Shown: piece by piece, positions 18,566 to 27,351 of the stretch
How positions within the stretch are numbered: the stretch's first letter is position 1
Layout: each line of letters begins with the position of its first letter
Source of the DNA: Methylotetracoccus oryzae
GTDB taxonomy: Bacteria; Pseudomonadota; Gammaproteobacteria; Methylococcales; Methylococcaceae
Assembly: GCF_006175985.1 (NCBI RefSeq)
Contig: NZ_SRSH01000003.1
Coordinates: forward strand, 124,001 to 188,000
Direction: 5' to 3'
Length of the DNA: 64,000 bases
Notes under the pieces: generated by a model
The model's database searches: none
The model's input: the letters and a program-made list of their open reading frames with translations, nothing else
Told to the model about the DNA's origin: nothing
Made by a program: the position numbers and the translations under genes

Positions 18566-19693
18566 CTATTCCTGACCCACGACCTGCCGATAAAGACTCG
18601 CCGTCTTCTGCGCAATATCGTCCCAGTCGTAACGTTGTGCCACCCAGTCACGGCGTGAAACCTGCTCTTCCGCGGTGATCGGCTGCGCCGCGAAATGGAC
18701 GATACGCTGGGCCAGACTCTCGACGTCGCCGAGCGGAAAGTAATTCTCGGGCGGCAGATCGACTTCCAGATTGGCGGGAATGTCGCTGGCGACCGCGGTC
18801 AGACCATAGCTCAAGGCCTCGAGCAGAGCAATGGGCAGACCTTCATGTGAGGAAGGCAGCACGAAGATTCCCGCATGCGTGTAGAGTTGCGCCAAGGCCG
18901 CGCCGGTCTGGAAGCCGGTACAGACGACATTGGGTGTGGCTTCGGCGGCTCCCAGCACCGCGCGCGTGTAGTCGTCGGGATGATCGGAAGACCCGACCAG
19001 CGCGAGCTTCCAGCCGGGTACCGCGGCCTGGTTGAACGCCTCGATCAGATCCAGATGACGCTTCTCCGGCACGAGCCGGCTCACCAGCAGCACATACTTC
19101 CCCCGTTCCAACCCGAAGGAGTCGATACAGTCGGTCGCCTCGGGGCGGTCCGGCAGTGTGGCGCCGTTGGGGATCAGCGTGGATTCGCGACCGTATTTCG
19201 TCCGGACGGCATTCGCGATCCCCTGAGAGATCACGATGCGCGCATTCGACCAGAGCATGCCCAGTCGCTCGCCGAGTTGCAGGCTCAGTTTGCCGATGCG
19301 TCCCCATTTCTGCCGTTCGTAATCGGGCCCGTGGTGCGTCACGACCACCTTGAGTCCGAGGAGGCGGGCGAGTGGGGTGACCAGTGCCGGTCCGACCGCC
19401 TGTATGTGCAGTATCTCGGGACGGTTGATCAGGCCGGCGTACAGCACGCCCAAGGTACTGTGTACTATTGCTTCCAGCGATTTGGAGCGGGGTGCCCACA
19501 GCCGATGAAACCGCACCTGGTGCCAGGTATCGCCGAACTCTTTTGGCTGATACGGTGAGCGCACGATGACATGCACGTCGCAGCCGAGTTCAGCCAGCAG
19601 CGGACACAGTTTCTCACCGTGCATTTCCACGCCGCCCTGAATGCCGGGAAAGCCGCGCAGGCCCAGCCACATGATCTTGATCTTCGGTCTCAT
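18566..19693 (-). CDS. GT4-family glycosyltransferase
   Basis: This 375-residue retaining glycosyltransferase has a GT-B fold. The N-terminal acceptor domain begins with IMWLGLRGFPGIQGGVEMH, a glycine-rich loop of family GT4. The C-terminal nucleotide-sugar domain has LLVSRLVPEKRH and the E-x7-E-type segment SSHEGLPIALLEALSYG. Its start overlaps the stop of the upstream glycosyltransferase gene by four bases (19690-19693). The pair faces the pteridine-type cluster tail to tail. Whether they glycosylate that product or a surface polysaccharide cannot be decided from sequence. Confidence 0.86.
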   Translation of the reverse strand: MRPKIKIMWLGLRGFPGIQGGVEMHGEKLCPLLAELGCDVHVIVRSPYQPKEFGDTWHQVRFHRLWAPRSKSLEAIVHSTLGVLYAGLINRPEILHIQAVGPALVTPLARLLGLKVVVTHHGPDYERQKWGRIGKLSLQLGERLGMLWSNARIVISQGIANAVRTKYGRESTLIPNGATLPDRPEATDCIDSFGLERGKYVLLVSRLVPEKRHLDLIEAFNQAAVPGWKLALVGSSDHPDDYTRAVLGAAEATPNVVCTGFQTGAALAQLYTHAGIFVLPSSHEGLPIALLEALSYGLTAVASDIPANLEVDLPPENYFPLGDVESLAQRIVHFAAQPITAEEQVSRRDWVAQRYDWDDIAQKTASLYRQVVGQE

Positions 19694-20922
19694 GCAGCGG
19701 TTGCTCCCATTTCTTGGTAGAGGCTCAACAGACGGTCGCGGTAGCGCTCGGCGGTAAAGTCGCTGAGCGCCCAGGCGCGCCCGGTCCTTCCCATCTCCCG
19801 GATGTGTGTCGCTGACAGGCTGCTATAGCTGCGGAGCCTGTCGGCCAGCGCATGAGCATCGCCGCTGGGAAAGACATCTCCGGTTTCGCCCGGCCGGATC
19901 AGTTCCGGAATGCCACCGATGTCGGCGCCGATCACCGGACGCTCCAGCGCATAGGCTTCGAGCACGCTCATCGGCGCGTTTTCATACCACTCCGATGGCA
20001 GGACCACGGCCCGGGCCGCGCGAATCAGATCGAACAGATCCTCTCCGGTCCGGTAACCGAGGAATTCCACATCGGCGCCGCGAGCCTCGGCAAGGGCCCG
20101 CAGCCGCGGCTCCTCCGACCCGGTGCCGATGATCCAGGCGCGAACGCCTGCCAGTGCCGCGGCCTCGACGAAGGTTGCCAGGCCCTTTTCCGGTCCGAGG
20201 CGCCCGAAATAAGCAAAGGCGGTGCCGGGTTCCCCACGGGGCTTCAGGTGATTCATGTCGACGAAATTGGGGATGTAGGTGAAACGTTCCCGGGGCCATC
20301 CCCACTCGACGAACTTCTCGAGGTAGAACCGGCTTGGGGTGACGAAGCGGTCGACGTCGCGCGAGTAGCAGCCAAGCAAGCGGTGCACGGCGGATTCCAT
20401 GAACACGACCGCCGACAGGCTCAAGGACTCCTTGACGCAGCGGTGACGGACGACGTTCCAGATCGCCCCGCCCTTGCAGCGTTCGCAGACGCCGTCATGC
20501 GCGAGCATCTTGTAGGCGGGGCACGCGATTTTCAGGTCATGCAGCGTCAGTACGCTAGGAACGCCATGGGCTTTCAGCGTCCCGAAAAACGAGGGCGAGA
20601 TGTGATGGTAGATGTTATGGGCATGAGCCACGTCCGGCTGGGTCCGCGCCAACAGACTGGCCATTTTTTTTCGTGCTTCGAGCGAGTACGTGATCTTCGC
20701 CGCCCTCTGGGCCTTTTCCCAAAGGGAATATTTCTCACCGAACTCGATTTCTTCGACGAAATAGTCGGTCCATTTGGAGGGTTCGTTCTTGGGATGTTTC
20801 ATCGCAAAGGGGATGACTCGCCAGCCGATTTCCTCGAACAGCCGGTTTTGTTCGAGAAAAACGACCTCGGCCCCGCCGCGTCGATAGAGATAGTTATTGA
20901 TGGAAAGGAGAGTAGGTGGCAT
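19690..20922 (-). CDS. GT4-family glycosyltransferase
   Basis: The 410-residue product has the N-terminal INNYLYRRGGAEVVF loop typical of GT4 enzymes, then DVAHAHNIYHHISPS and VLTLHDLKIACP. A cysteine pair near residue 146 (GVCERCKGG) recalls the zinc-knuckle insert common in this subfamily. The C-terminal domain has FAYFGRLGPEKGL and PSEWYENAPMSVLEAYA, the conserved donor-binding Glu region. It is the first gene of a two-gene minus-strand unit with the next GT4 gene (ATGA overlap). It is divergent from the HMA-SafE gene across a 530-bp region. Confidence 0.86.
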   Translation of the reverse strand: MPPTLLSINNYLYRRGGAEVVFLEQNRLFEEIGWRVIPFAMKHPKNEPSKWTDYFVEEIEFGEKYSLWEKAQRAAKITYSLEARKKMASLLARTQPDVAHAHNIYHHISPSFFGTLKAHGVPSVLTLHDLKIACPAYKMLAHDGVCERCKGGAIWNVVRHRCVKESLSLSAVVFMESAVHRLLGCYSRDVDRFVTPSRFYLEKFVEWGWPRERFTYIPNFVDMNHLKPRGEPGTAFAYFGRLGPEKGLATFVEAAALAGVRAWIIGTGSEEPRLRALAEARGADVEFLGYRTGEDLFDLIRAARAVVLPSEWYENAPMSVLEAYALERPVIGADIGGIPELIRPGETGDVFPSGDAHALADRLRSYSSLSATHIREMGRTGRAWALSDFTAERYRDRLLSLYQEMGATAA

Positions 20923-21452
20923 TCAGGTCTCGGTATCGCGGTGGAAGGGACCAACCAACCCGGCGCAGCGCGCCGGCGTTTGACGGCGTGAAAGTAGTTC
21001 TTGTTTGCCCAGCGCAGTCCAGCGTGGCTCCGGGACGGCCTCCATCCGCCTTAGCATCCGCTACAGACGGGCGAGGCATGAACGATCAAGGAGCTACACA
21101 AAACGTCGTAGTATCCGCACGCCATATTCTAACCAAGTTTGTTTGTGGGCCGCTGTCATCCTGGCTCGCGGTGCATGCCCGCGACCGGCGCATGGTCCGC
21201 GCGCTGCTCGCGTTCCCGTCGGCCTCCGTGCGGGAAGCCGTCCGGGTCTCGGAGGCGTCCCCCAGGCAACATGAGGCCATGTCTGGTATCGCATACCAGG
21301 GAAGCCCAACGTTCTTCGGCTCTGCGCCGGATCTCACGCGCCTGCGATCAGCGACGCATGCTAAGCTTCGCGCCAAAGACGGTGCCGGGTGGCGGCACGG
21401 ACCGGGGCCGTTGCCGGGCGGTTCGGGCCACACCTGTTCAATGGAGTTGCAG
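20923..21452. other. 530-bp divergent intergenic region
   Basis: This region lies between divergent genes and should carry promoters for both. The frame of the downstream HMA-SafE gene stays open all the way through it, but the predicted residues lack any domain character and the ribosome binding site lies at the downstream start. No confident promoter was recognised. Confidence 0.45.
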
Positions 21453-22556
21453 ATGACCATACGTTCCGAATCCTTGCGAATTGAGGGTATGCAGTGCAGT
21501 GGCTGCGAGACCACAATCGAGGACGCAGTCAAGGCCCTGGATGGCATCACTGACGTCAGTGCCCATTTTGGCACCTCGGACATCGTGGTGCGGTATGACG
21601 ATGCTGTTCTTCGCCTGAGCCGCATTCTGGCGGCCATCGAGGACAAGGGCTATGTTGCCACGACGGTCGGTCTGGCTGCGCCGCCGATGGGGCGGACCGG
21701 CGCTTGGCTGCTATCCGTCGCAAAGTACGCGGTGGTGTTGACCCTGGTCGGCGGGCTGGTCTACTGGGGGATCGCCATCATGCCCGGTGTGATGGCGAAA
21801 ATGCACGACCCGCAAATCGGTTACGCGATGCTCGTCGCGGTCGGGTTTCTGACGGGCTTTCATTGCATCGGCATGTGCGGCAGCTTCGTGGTGTCGTACA
21901 CGACAGGCGGTGAACCGCGCACACTGAGCTCGTTGATCGCGGCCCATGCCTTGTACGGGGCCGGCAAGACCGTATCGTACGCGCTGCTGGGCGCAGGTTT
22001 CGGAGCGCTTGGTGCTCTGTTGACCATCACGCCCTTCATGCGCGGTGTGGTCGCGGCGATCTCCGGCGTCTATCTGATCCTTTGGGGCATTCGCATGCTC
22101 AAGCTGTTCTCGGGGATGGCGTGGCTGAACTGGGCCTTTCCGCAAGCGGTCATGCGCGGGGTGCAGAGCGGAATCCGACGGCAACCCAAGCCGTTGATGA
22201 TCGGCCTGATGTCAGGTTTTCTGCTCGGGTGCGGAGCACTGCAGGCGATGTATGTCATGGCGGCAGGGACGGGCAGTCCGCGGGAGGGGGCGCTGATTCT
22301 GGCCTTGTTCGGGCTGGGCACGCTGGGACCGTTGCTCGGTTTCGGCTTCTTCGCACATTTGTTGTCGCGACGGGTCCTGAACGAATTACTCCGTGTCTCC
22401 GGGTTACTGGTTCTGATCATGGGATTATTGATGACCGACCGGGGAATGAGGCTCACGGAGTCCGGCTATGATTTTGCGACGCTCCGCGCTCGCTGGCATT
22501 CCCTGATGAACGATCTGTCGCAGCCACCACCTGGGGACCATGCGCATCATCATTAG
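21453..22556 (+). CDS. heavy-metal-associated domain fused to SafE/DsbD_2-type membrane protein
   Basis: The 367-residue protein starts with an HMA metal-binding domain (residues 1-70) holding GMQCSGC (Cys15, Cys18), as in copper chaperones and copper ATPases. A multi-pass membrane domain follows, with LTGFHCIGMCGSFV, the hallmark His-Cys...Cys segment of the TauE/SafE-like DsbD_2 family. The C-terminus is histidine-rich (HAHHH). Relatives are often linked to copper handling and cytochrome oxidase maturation; that would fit the ba3 oxidase at 55-58 kb, but the link is inference. The ATG at 21453 has GGAG five bases upstream and gives a clean HMA start; the ATG at 21441 is an alternative. Confidence 0.82.
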   Translation: MTIRSESLRIEGMQCSGCETTIEDAVKALDGITDVSAHFGTSDIVVRYDDAVLRLSRILAAIEDKGYVATTVGLAAPPMGRTGAWLLSVAKYAVVLTLVGGLVYWGIAIMPGVMAKMHDPQIGYAMLVAVGFLTGFHCIGMCGSFVVSYTTGGEPRTLSSLIAAHALYGAGKTVSYALLGAGFGALGALLTITPFMRGVVAAISGVYLILWGIRMLKLFSGMAWLNWAFPQAVMRGVQSGIRRQPKPLMIGLMSGFLLGCGALQAMYVMAAGTGSPREGALILALFGLGTLGPLLGFGFFAHLLSRRVLNELLRVSGLLVLIMGLLMTDRGMRLTESGYDFATLRARWHSLMNDLSQPPPGDHAHHH

Positions 22557-22604
22557 GCGAAGACTCAGACTGAATCACAACGGACTGCGTATGGGAGTAA
22601 TGAC

Positions 22605-23114
22605 ATGTCTATAGAAAATGAACGGTTGCGCATTAGCGGTGTGTCGCCATGGCTCCGTGCCAGCGTCGCGGCGCTTGGTGCGGCGCTGCTGATGAGCGGC
22701 TGCGCGACACGCCCGGGAGAGGATGCACCCCTACTGAGTCTTCAGGGCAAGCCGCTCAGCGGTTATGTGACGATGGAAGAGGTTCAGGTTGCCTACATCG
22801 GCAGCGCCGGGGGTGGGCACGGAACGCTGAGTTTCCATGGCCGTGAACATGCCTTCACGGTCGGCGGTTTGGGCGTTGGCGGTATCGGGGTTTCGTCGAT
22901 CAATGCCTCGGGCGAGGTCTACAACCTCAAGTCCCTGGCCGCCTTTCCCGGAGCTTACGCGCAGGGCCGGGTGGGCTTCGCGCTGGGCGACGCCAGCAAA
23001 GGCGATCTGTGGCTACAGAACGAAAATGGCGTGATCATGCACCTCAAGGCGAAGCGAACGGGGCTCATGCTGAGTCTCGGCGGTGACGCGGTCGTGATCA
23101 CGATGGACGAATGA
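22605..23114 (+). CDS. lipoprotein of unknown function (possibly DUF1134-like)
   Basis: The 169-residue product has a lipoprotein signal ending LLMSGC (Cys33). Its glycine-rich middle (GSAGGGHGTLSFHGREHAF, VGGLGVGGIGVS) and the stretch GEVYNLKSLAAFPGAY, followed by LWLQNENGVIMHLKAKRTG, suggest a small beta-sheet protein. The pattern recalls DUF1134 (EipA-type) envelope proteins, which I cannot confirm without a search. It lies 48 bases after the HMA-SafE gene and may share its transcript. Confidence 0.65.
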   Translation: MSIENERLRISGVSPWLRASVAALGAALLMSGCATRPGEDAPLLSLQGKPLSGYVTMEEVQVAYIGSAGGGHGTLSFHGREHAFTVGGLGVGGIGVSSINASGEVYNLKSLAAFPGAYAQGRVGFALGDASKGDLWLQNENGVIMHLKAKRTGLMLSLGGDAVVITMDE

Positions 23115-23132
23115 AGCGGGTTCGGAAGCGCG

Positions 23133-23160
23133 CGCCCGCGGTCCGAAAGCACCGCGGGCG
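23133..23160. terminator. bidirectional terminator-like hairpin
   Basis: CGCCCGCGGT (23133-23142) and ACCGCGGGCG (23151-23160) form a perfect 10-bp stem with an 8-base loop. It lies between the convergent lipoprotein gene (stop at 23114) and ispG (stop at 23184), where a shared terminator is expected. No T-tract is present on either side. Confidence 0.6.
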
Positions 23161-23183
23161 GAATGGCTGCGGCCAGGCCGCTG

Positions 23184-24416
23184 TCAGGCGGCCGCGTCGG
23201 TGTCGACGCGACCGTAGTGGCTATCGATGTAGCGCTCCACCAGTGCCTGAAATTCTTCGGCGATATGATCGCCTTTCAGCGTGACCGTCTTTACGCCGTC
23301 TTCAAAGACCGGCGCCACCGGCTGTTCCCCCGTGCCGGGCAGACTGATGCCGATATTGGCGTTCTTGCTCTCGCCCGGGCCGTTGACCACGCAGCCCATG
23401 ACGGCCACATTCATGTCCTCGACGCCGCGGTAGACCTTGCGCCACTCGGGCATCTTGTGGCGGAGGTGGCTTTGGATCTGTTGCGCCAGCTTCTGGAAAT
23501 AATCGCTGGTGGTGCGGCCGCAACCGGGGCAGGAGATGACCATCGGCGTGAACGACCGTATGCCCATCGTCTGCAGTATTTCCTGCGCGACGATGACTTC
23601 CAGCGTGCGGTCGGCACCCGGCTCGGGCGTCAGAGAGATGCGGATGGTGTCGCCGATACCCTGGTTCATCAGGACCGACAGCGCTGCCGTCGATGCGACG
23701 ATACCTTTGGACCCCATTCCGGCTTCGGTAAGGCCCAGATGCAACGCGTAGTCGCACCGCGATGAAAGCGATTCATAGACCGCGATCAATTCCTGAACGC
23801 CGCTCATCTTGCATGACAGCACGATGCGGTCCTTGGGCAGGCCCAACTCGAGCGCCCGGTGCGCGCTTTCCAGCGCCGAAGTGATCACCGCTTCGCGCAT
23901 GACCTCGGGCAGCGGTCTGGGCTCGTTCAACTGTGCATTCTCGTCCAGCAGGCGTGCGAGGACCTGCTGATCGAGACTGCCCCAGTTGACGCCGATGCGG
24001 ACCGGTTTGCCATACTGGCACGCGAACTCGATCATCTGCGCAAATTGCGGATCGCGTTTCGAGCCCCGGCCGACGTTGCCGGGGTTGATGCGGTATTTGC
24101 CCAGCGCCTCGGCGCAGTCGGGGTATTTGGCCAGCAATTTGTGGCCATTGAAGTGGAAGTCGCCGATCAGCGGCACCGTGCAGCCACGCCGGTCGAGTTC
24201 GTCGCGGATGCGGGCGACCGCGGCGGCCGATTCCTCGTTGTTGACGGTGATGCGGACCAGTTCCGAACCGGCGCGCGCCAGTTCATAAACCTGCTGGACC
24301 GTACCGTTGATGTCCGCCGTGTCGGTGTTGGTCATCGATTGGACCACGACGGGGGCACCGCCACCGATCTGGACCTCACCCACCTTGACGCCGACTGTAT
24401 TCTTTCGCTGCATCAT
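23184..24416 (-). CDS. ispG: (E)-4-hydroxy-3-methylbut-2-enyl-diphosphate synthase
   Basis: IspG (GcpE) is the [4Fe-4S] enzyme of the MEP isoprenoid pathway that converts MEcPP to HMBPP. The 410-residue product shows VQSMTNTDT near the N-terminus, [16 protein letters not shown], and the C-terminal cluster ligands in SCPGCGRT and [10 protein letters not shown], with the conserved glutamate. It is longer than the E. coli enzyme (about 370 residues) because of inserts in the middle, as in betaproteobacteria and some gammaproteobacteria. Two adjacent ATG codons are possible starts. Confidence 0.95.
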   Translation of the reverse strand: MMQRKNTVGVKVGEVQIGGGAPVVVQSMTNTDTADINGTVQQVYELARAGSELVRITVNNEESAAAVARIRDELDRRGCTVPLIGDFHFNGHKLLAKYPDCAEALGKYRINPGNVGRGSKRDPQFAQMIEFACQYGKPVRIGVNWGSLDQQVLARLLDENAQLNEPRPLPEVMREAVITSALESAHRALELGLPKDRIVLSCKMSGVQELIAVYESLSSRCDYALHLGLTEAGMGSKGIVASTAALSVLMNQGIGDTIRISLTPEPGADRTLEVIVAQEILQTMGIRSFTPMVISCPGCGRTTSDYFQKLAQQIQSHLRHKMPEWRKVYRGVEDMNVAVMGCVVNGPGESKNANIGISLPGTGEQPVAPVFEDGVKTVTLKGDHIAEEFQALVERYIDSHYGRVDTDAAA

Positions 24417-24759
24417 CTAAACCTATCTGACTGAATCTGTTTGCGACTGCGGCCCAGACGAACCTTCGTCGCCGCGAAGGGCGGAATGTCTCGGGGAAAC
24501 CCGTCGGCTAACTGCATCGTCACAGCCAGCGAGCCGGTAGCAGCCGTGTGGTAAGGCGCTGTATTGTAGCAGGCGGCTCTGCAAGTGACCCGTGCGGTCC
24601 GCCCCGCTGAGAGTTCGGGGCCGGCGCGAATTCCGCGACTAATTTCCGAGTTCCTGGCTCGGGTGTCAAGTGTCTTCAAACGATGGCGCAACCCGTGGAG
24701 TCTCCTCTTCATCGACGGTGGACCTGGTTCGAGAAGGCGGGGGCATTCGGGGCCCCGGT
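24417..24759. other. 343-bp region upstream of ispG
   Basis: This lies between the VOC gene and ispG, both on the minus strand. A minus-strand TACAAT (24568-24563) is a possible -10 element for ispG, about 150 bases upstream of its start. No good -35 partner and no gene is visible. Confidence 0.35.
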
Positions 24760-25230
24760 TCACTTCGCCCCGAGATACCGTGCGGATTCCTTCAGGTGCT
24801 CCGGGGTCATGGCGCGGCGGTAGTCCTCCGTCATCGCCGGGGTCAGCAGTTCGATCAGGAAGCGATTCTCCACCCAGAACTCGATGACCCGGAAGTCCCG
24901 CCGCTCGCAGGTCACGGCACGCCATTCCTCGCGACGGCCGATCGCCTGGATTTCCTCCTCCGACCGGCTCACTGAAATTGCGGCATGGGTGCCGCTGAAA
25001 ATGTCGGGCTGCGGATTCGTGACGGCATGCACTGCGTCGGTCCGCCCGCCGGGGACGAGTTCCGTGCCCAGTGGGTAGACTTCGATGGCCGTGCCGGAGG
25101 GGTCGTCGGCAATGGCGATATGACTTCCGGGGAAAATCGAGAAGGGAAAGCTGCGGCCGCCGAGCACTTCGGCCAGAACTGCGGCGACATGTGCCGGGCT
25201 CCGGGCCGTGAGCGAGAAATGATGAATCAT
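24760..25230 (-). CDS. VOC-superfamily protein
   Basis: The 156-residue product begins MIHHFSLTARSP with a metal-ligand-type histidine in the first strand. It has a second beta-alpha unit, PGSHIAIADDPSGTAIEVYPLG, typical of vicinal oxygen chelate proteins (glyoxalase, dioxygenase and resistance-protein relatives). The C-terminal segment FRVIEFWVENRFLIELLTPAM probably supplies another metal-ligand glutamate. The substrate is unknown. Its start overlaps the stop of the DUF4326 gene by four bases, so it is the third gene of the DUF5131-DUF4326-VOC operon. Confidence 0.75.
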   Translation of the reverse strand: MIHHFSLTARSPAHVAAVLAEVLGGRSFPFSIFPGSHIAIADDPSGTAIEVYPLGTELVPGGRTDAVHAVTNPQPDIFSGTHAAISVSRSEEEIQAIGRREEWRAVTCERRDFRVIEFWVENRFLIELLTPAMTEDYRRAMTPEHLKESARYLGAK

Positions 25231-25565
25231 GGTCCGTTATCCTTCGTGGTGGCAGGCGAAGCAGTTGTCTGAGGTTCCGGTGCCGGCGGGACGATCTCGT
25301 TGACCACTCTGAGCCAGACGTCGGCGTGACAGGGCTCCGTCAGCGGACAGAAGCACATCAGATCCTTGCCGCGCAGCGCCTCGCGTGCGGCGGCGATCAA
25401 CGCGGGGTGGTTGCGCAGATAGTCTTCGAAACGTGCCACCGCCGTTGCGTGATCTCCATGCTCGACCGGAAAGGGGTTACCCCAGCGGCTCGGTCGCGCG
25501 ACGCTGACGGCGCCTGCTGGTTTGCGCCAACCTTTGATGCGGCGTTGCTGGACGCGTCGCGGCAT
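25227..25565 (-). CDS. DUF4326 domain protein
   Basis: The 112-residue protein has the DUF4326 signature: PRRVQQRRIKGWRKP, then VARPSRWGNPF, and a C-terminal LMCFCPLTEPCHADV with paired cysteines and histidine. The family is widespread in phages and bacteria and its function is unknown. It is compact, basic at the N-terminus and Pro/Thr-rich at the C-terminus. The start is three bases after the DUF5131 stop, and its own stop overlaps the VOC gene. Confidence 0.85.
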   Translation of the reverse strand: MPRRVQQRRIKGWRKPAGAVSVARPSRWGNPFPVEHGDHATAVARFEDYLRNHPALIAAAREALRGKDLMCFCPLTEPCHADVWLRVVNEIVPPAPEPQTTASPATTKDNGP

Positions 25566-25568
25566 GGC

Positions 25569-26294
25569 CTAGAGAGCCTCCAGGGGCGAGGTGGGCATCG
25601 CGTCGTGGAGGCAACCGTCCAGCAGGCGTCCGGTCAGATCCTTGCGCACGCCTCCCCACTGTTTGAAAAAGAATGCGGTACCGGACCTGCGACATTGATC
25701 GCGTAGGTCCCGAACCCACTCAGCCTGCATCGGCCTGGCCCCGGGCCCCGACTCCCCGCCGACGATCAGCCAATCCATGCGGCTCAGATCGAGATTCTCT
25801 AGCGGGCCGATCAGGGGCTCGCAGGACAGGAATCGCCTGGCAGCCGGCACGGTGCGCAGATCCTCGATTCGGTGCGTCACGGCGGCGTTCTCGACGCTGA
25901 CGCCCATCCAGACATTCGGCGTCCATTGCAGCGCTCTTGCCAAGTGTGCCAGCCGCTGGCTGCGTTTGGTCAGGATTTGGAATGTGTGCTGCGGGCAACT
26001 GGCCATGGTCGCGAAAACCCGCTGGATAAAGCCTTTCGGGATGTCTTCATGAAACAGATCGCTCATCGAGTTCACGAACACTCGCGACGGCTTCTTCCAG
26101 CGGCGGGGCGCATCGATCAGGTCTTCGTGCAGGCGGAGCTCGAAACCGTCGGGATAGCGCGGGTTGCCCATGGCCTGGAGCCGCGTGGCCATGCGCTCGG
26201 CATAGCAGTGCTTGCAACCCTGGCTCAGCTTGGTGCAGCCGGTGACCGGGTTCCATGTCATCTCGGTCCATTCGATGCGGGTCTTCGTGGTCAT
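25569..26294 (-). CDS. DUF5131 (phage Gp37/Gp68-like) family protein
   Basis: The 241-residue protein opens with IEWTEMTWNPVTGCTKLSQGC, and Cys20, Cys27 and Cys30 form a radical-SAM-like C-x6-C-x2-C cluster motif with YAERM. The rest (VFVNSMSDLFHEDIP, QILTKRSQRL, VWMGVSVEN, FLSCEPLIGPL, WLIVGGESGPGARP, FFFKQWGG) matches the DUF5131 family. Members occur in phages and bacteria and are thought to be iron-sulfur enzymes of unknown reaction. It is the first gene of a three-gene operon with DUF4326 and VOC genes. Confidence 0.9.
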   Translation of the reverse strand: MTTKTRIEWTEMTWNPVTGCTKLSQGCKHCYAERMATRLQAMGNPRYPDGFELRLHEDLIDAPRRWKKPSRVFVNSMSDLFHEDIPKGFIQRVFATMASCPQHTFQILTKRSQRLAHLARALQWTPNVWMGVSVENAAVTHRIEDLRTVPAARRFLSCEPLIGPLENLDLSRMDWLIVGGESGPGARPMQAEWVRDLRDQCRRSGTAFFFKQWGGVRKDLTGRLLDGCLHDAMPTSPLEAL

Positions 26295-26323
26295 CGCTGC
26301 CGGTAGCGGAGGCGCACGAGCCC

Positions 26324-26791
26324 CTAGATGAGTCCCAGCGCGAAACCGAGCACCAGGATCACGACAGCAGTGACCAGCAGCTTCAGCGAGAAGTCGGCCG
26401 CCTTGCGGAGCCAGCGGTCCCGGAGCACCATGAAACGGGACAATCGGTCGAGGTCTGCCGGCTCGGGGTCGGTGACCGTGCGGCCGTCGGTGCCGAGATG
26501 GACCAAGGCCTCAGCTCGTGTCCTCCGGAACTGGTCGAGTTGCTCGAGCAAGCGTCCGCAAAGGAATGCCAGGGTCAGCGCGTCCTCGACCTTGAGGGAT
26601 TGGTCGGGAGGCAGCGGACTGTTCAGCTGCGCGGCTGCTTGCTGTAACAGCGCGCTGATTTCGTCGGGGAGTTCGGTGGCAACCGATTGGGCGAGTTGTT
26701 CAAGACCTTCCCCGCGCGCACCAAAGTCGCGGATCAGCGCCTGTTCGACCCGTTGCACGTAGGTTCCGGCCACTGGTTTCAGATCCTTCAT
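26324..26791 (-). CDS. hypothetical tail-anchored protein
   Basis: The 155-residue product is mostly acidic and helical, with heptad-like leucines (ALTLAFLCGRLLEQLDQFRR). It ends in a single hydrophobic segment (LLVTAVVILVLGFALGLI), so it is probably anchored in the inner membrane by its C-terminus. No family was recognised. It lies 29 bases upstream of the DUF5131 gene on the same strand and could belong to the same transcript. Confidence 0.6.
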   Translation of the reverse strand: MKDLKPVAGTYVQRVEQALIRDFGARGEGLEQLAQSVATELPDEISALLQQAAAQLNSPLPPDQSLKVEDALTLAFLCGRLLEQLDQFRRTRAEALVHLGTDGRTVTDPEPADLDRLSRFMVLRDRWLRKAADFSLKLLVTAVVILVLGFALGLI

Positions 26792-26831
26792 CGCGGTGTC
26801 GTAACCTGGGGCCTGGGTAAACGCCTGATCA

Positions 26832-27263
26832 TTAGCGCAGCCATTCGATCACATGCTCTTCGACGCAGCCGACCTGCTCCTCGGATATTGCGAAGGACCT
26901 GATCGAGATACCGGCGCGGTGCACGGCGTCGGCTCGTCCCGCGATCAGGGGGTGCCAGTCGGGCAGATCCTGGCCCTCTGCGACCAGACGATAGCCGCAG
27001 GTGCTCGGCAGCCACTGGGGGTGGTCTAGGGCATCGCGGATTTGCAGGCACTCCGGCACTCGTTCGCTGCGGTTCGCATAATCGGTACAGCGACACCGGT
27101 CGATGTCGAGCAAGCGGCAGGCGACGCTCGTGAACAGGATTTCCCCCGTGTCCTCGTCCTCGATCTTGTGCAGACAGCACTTCGCGCAACCGTCGCACAG
27201 GCTCTCCCAGGCTTCCGGTGACAGTTCGTGCAGCGCCTTTCCCTTCCATCCATCGTCGATCAT
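26832..27263 (-). CDS. ycgN: YcgN family cysteine-cluster protein (UPF0260)
   Basis: The 143-residue protein carries many conserved cysteines: [12 protein letters not shown] near residue 25, [16 protein letters not shown] near residue 50, VPECLQIR, and STCGYRL. This layout is that of the UPF0260/YcgN family, related to YkgJ zinc- or iron-chelating proteins. The molecular function is unknown. It starts 88 bases from the end of the permease gene upstream on the same strand. Confidence 0.9.
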   Translation of the reverse strand: MIDDGWKGKALHELSPEAWESLCDGCAKCCLHKIEDEDTGEILFTSVACRLLDIDRCRCTDYANRSERVPECLQIRDALDHPQWLPSTCGYRLVAEGQDLPDWHPLIAGRADAVHRAGISIRSFAISEEQVGCVEEHVIEWLR

Positions 27264-27351
27264 CGCGCTCTATCGGGTGGTTTGCCGGTATCAGTTCCCT
27301 ATTGTTACCGAACTTGCTCCTTGAAGATATGCCGCGAATGGGGTGGACGGG

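Noticed and set aside
20916-21452. 179-codon N-terminal extension of the HMA-SafE protein
   Set aside because: The HMA domain should be at the N-terminus and GGAG lies directly before the ATG at 21453; the extension lacks domain character.
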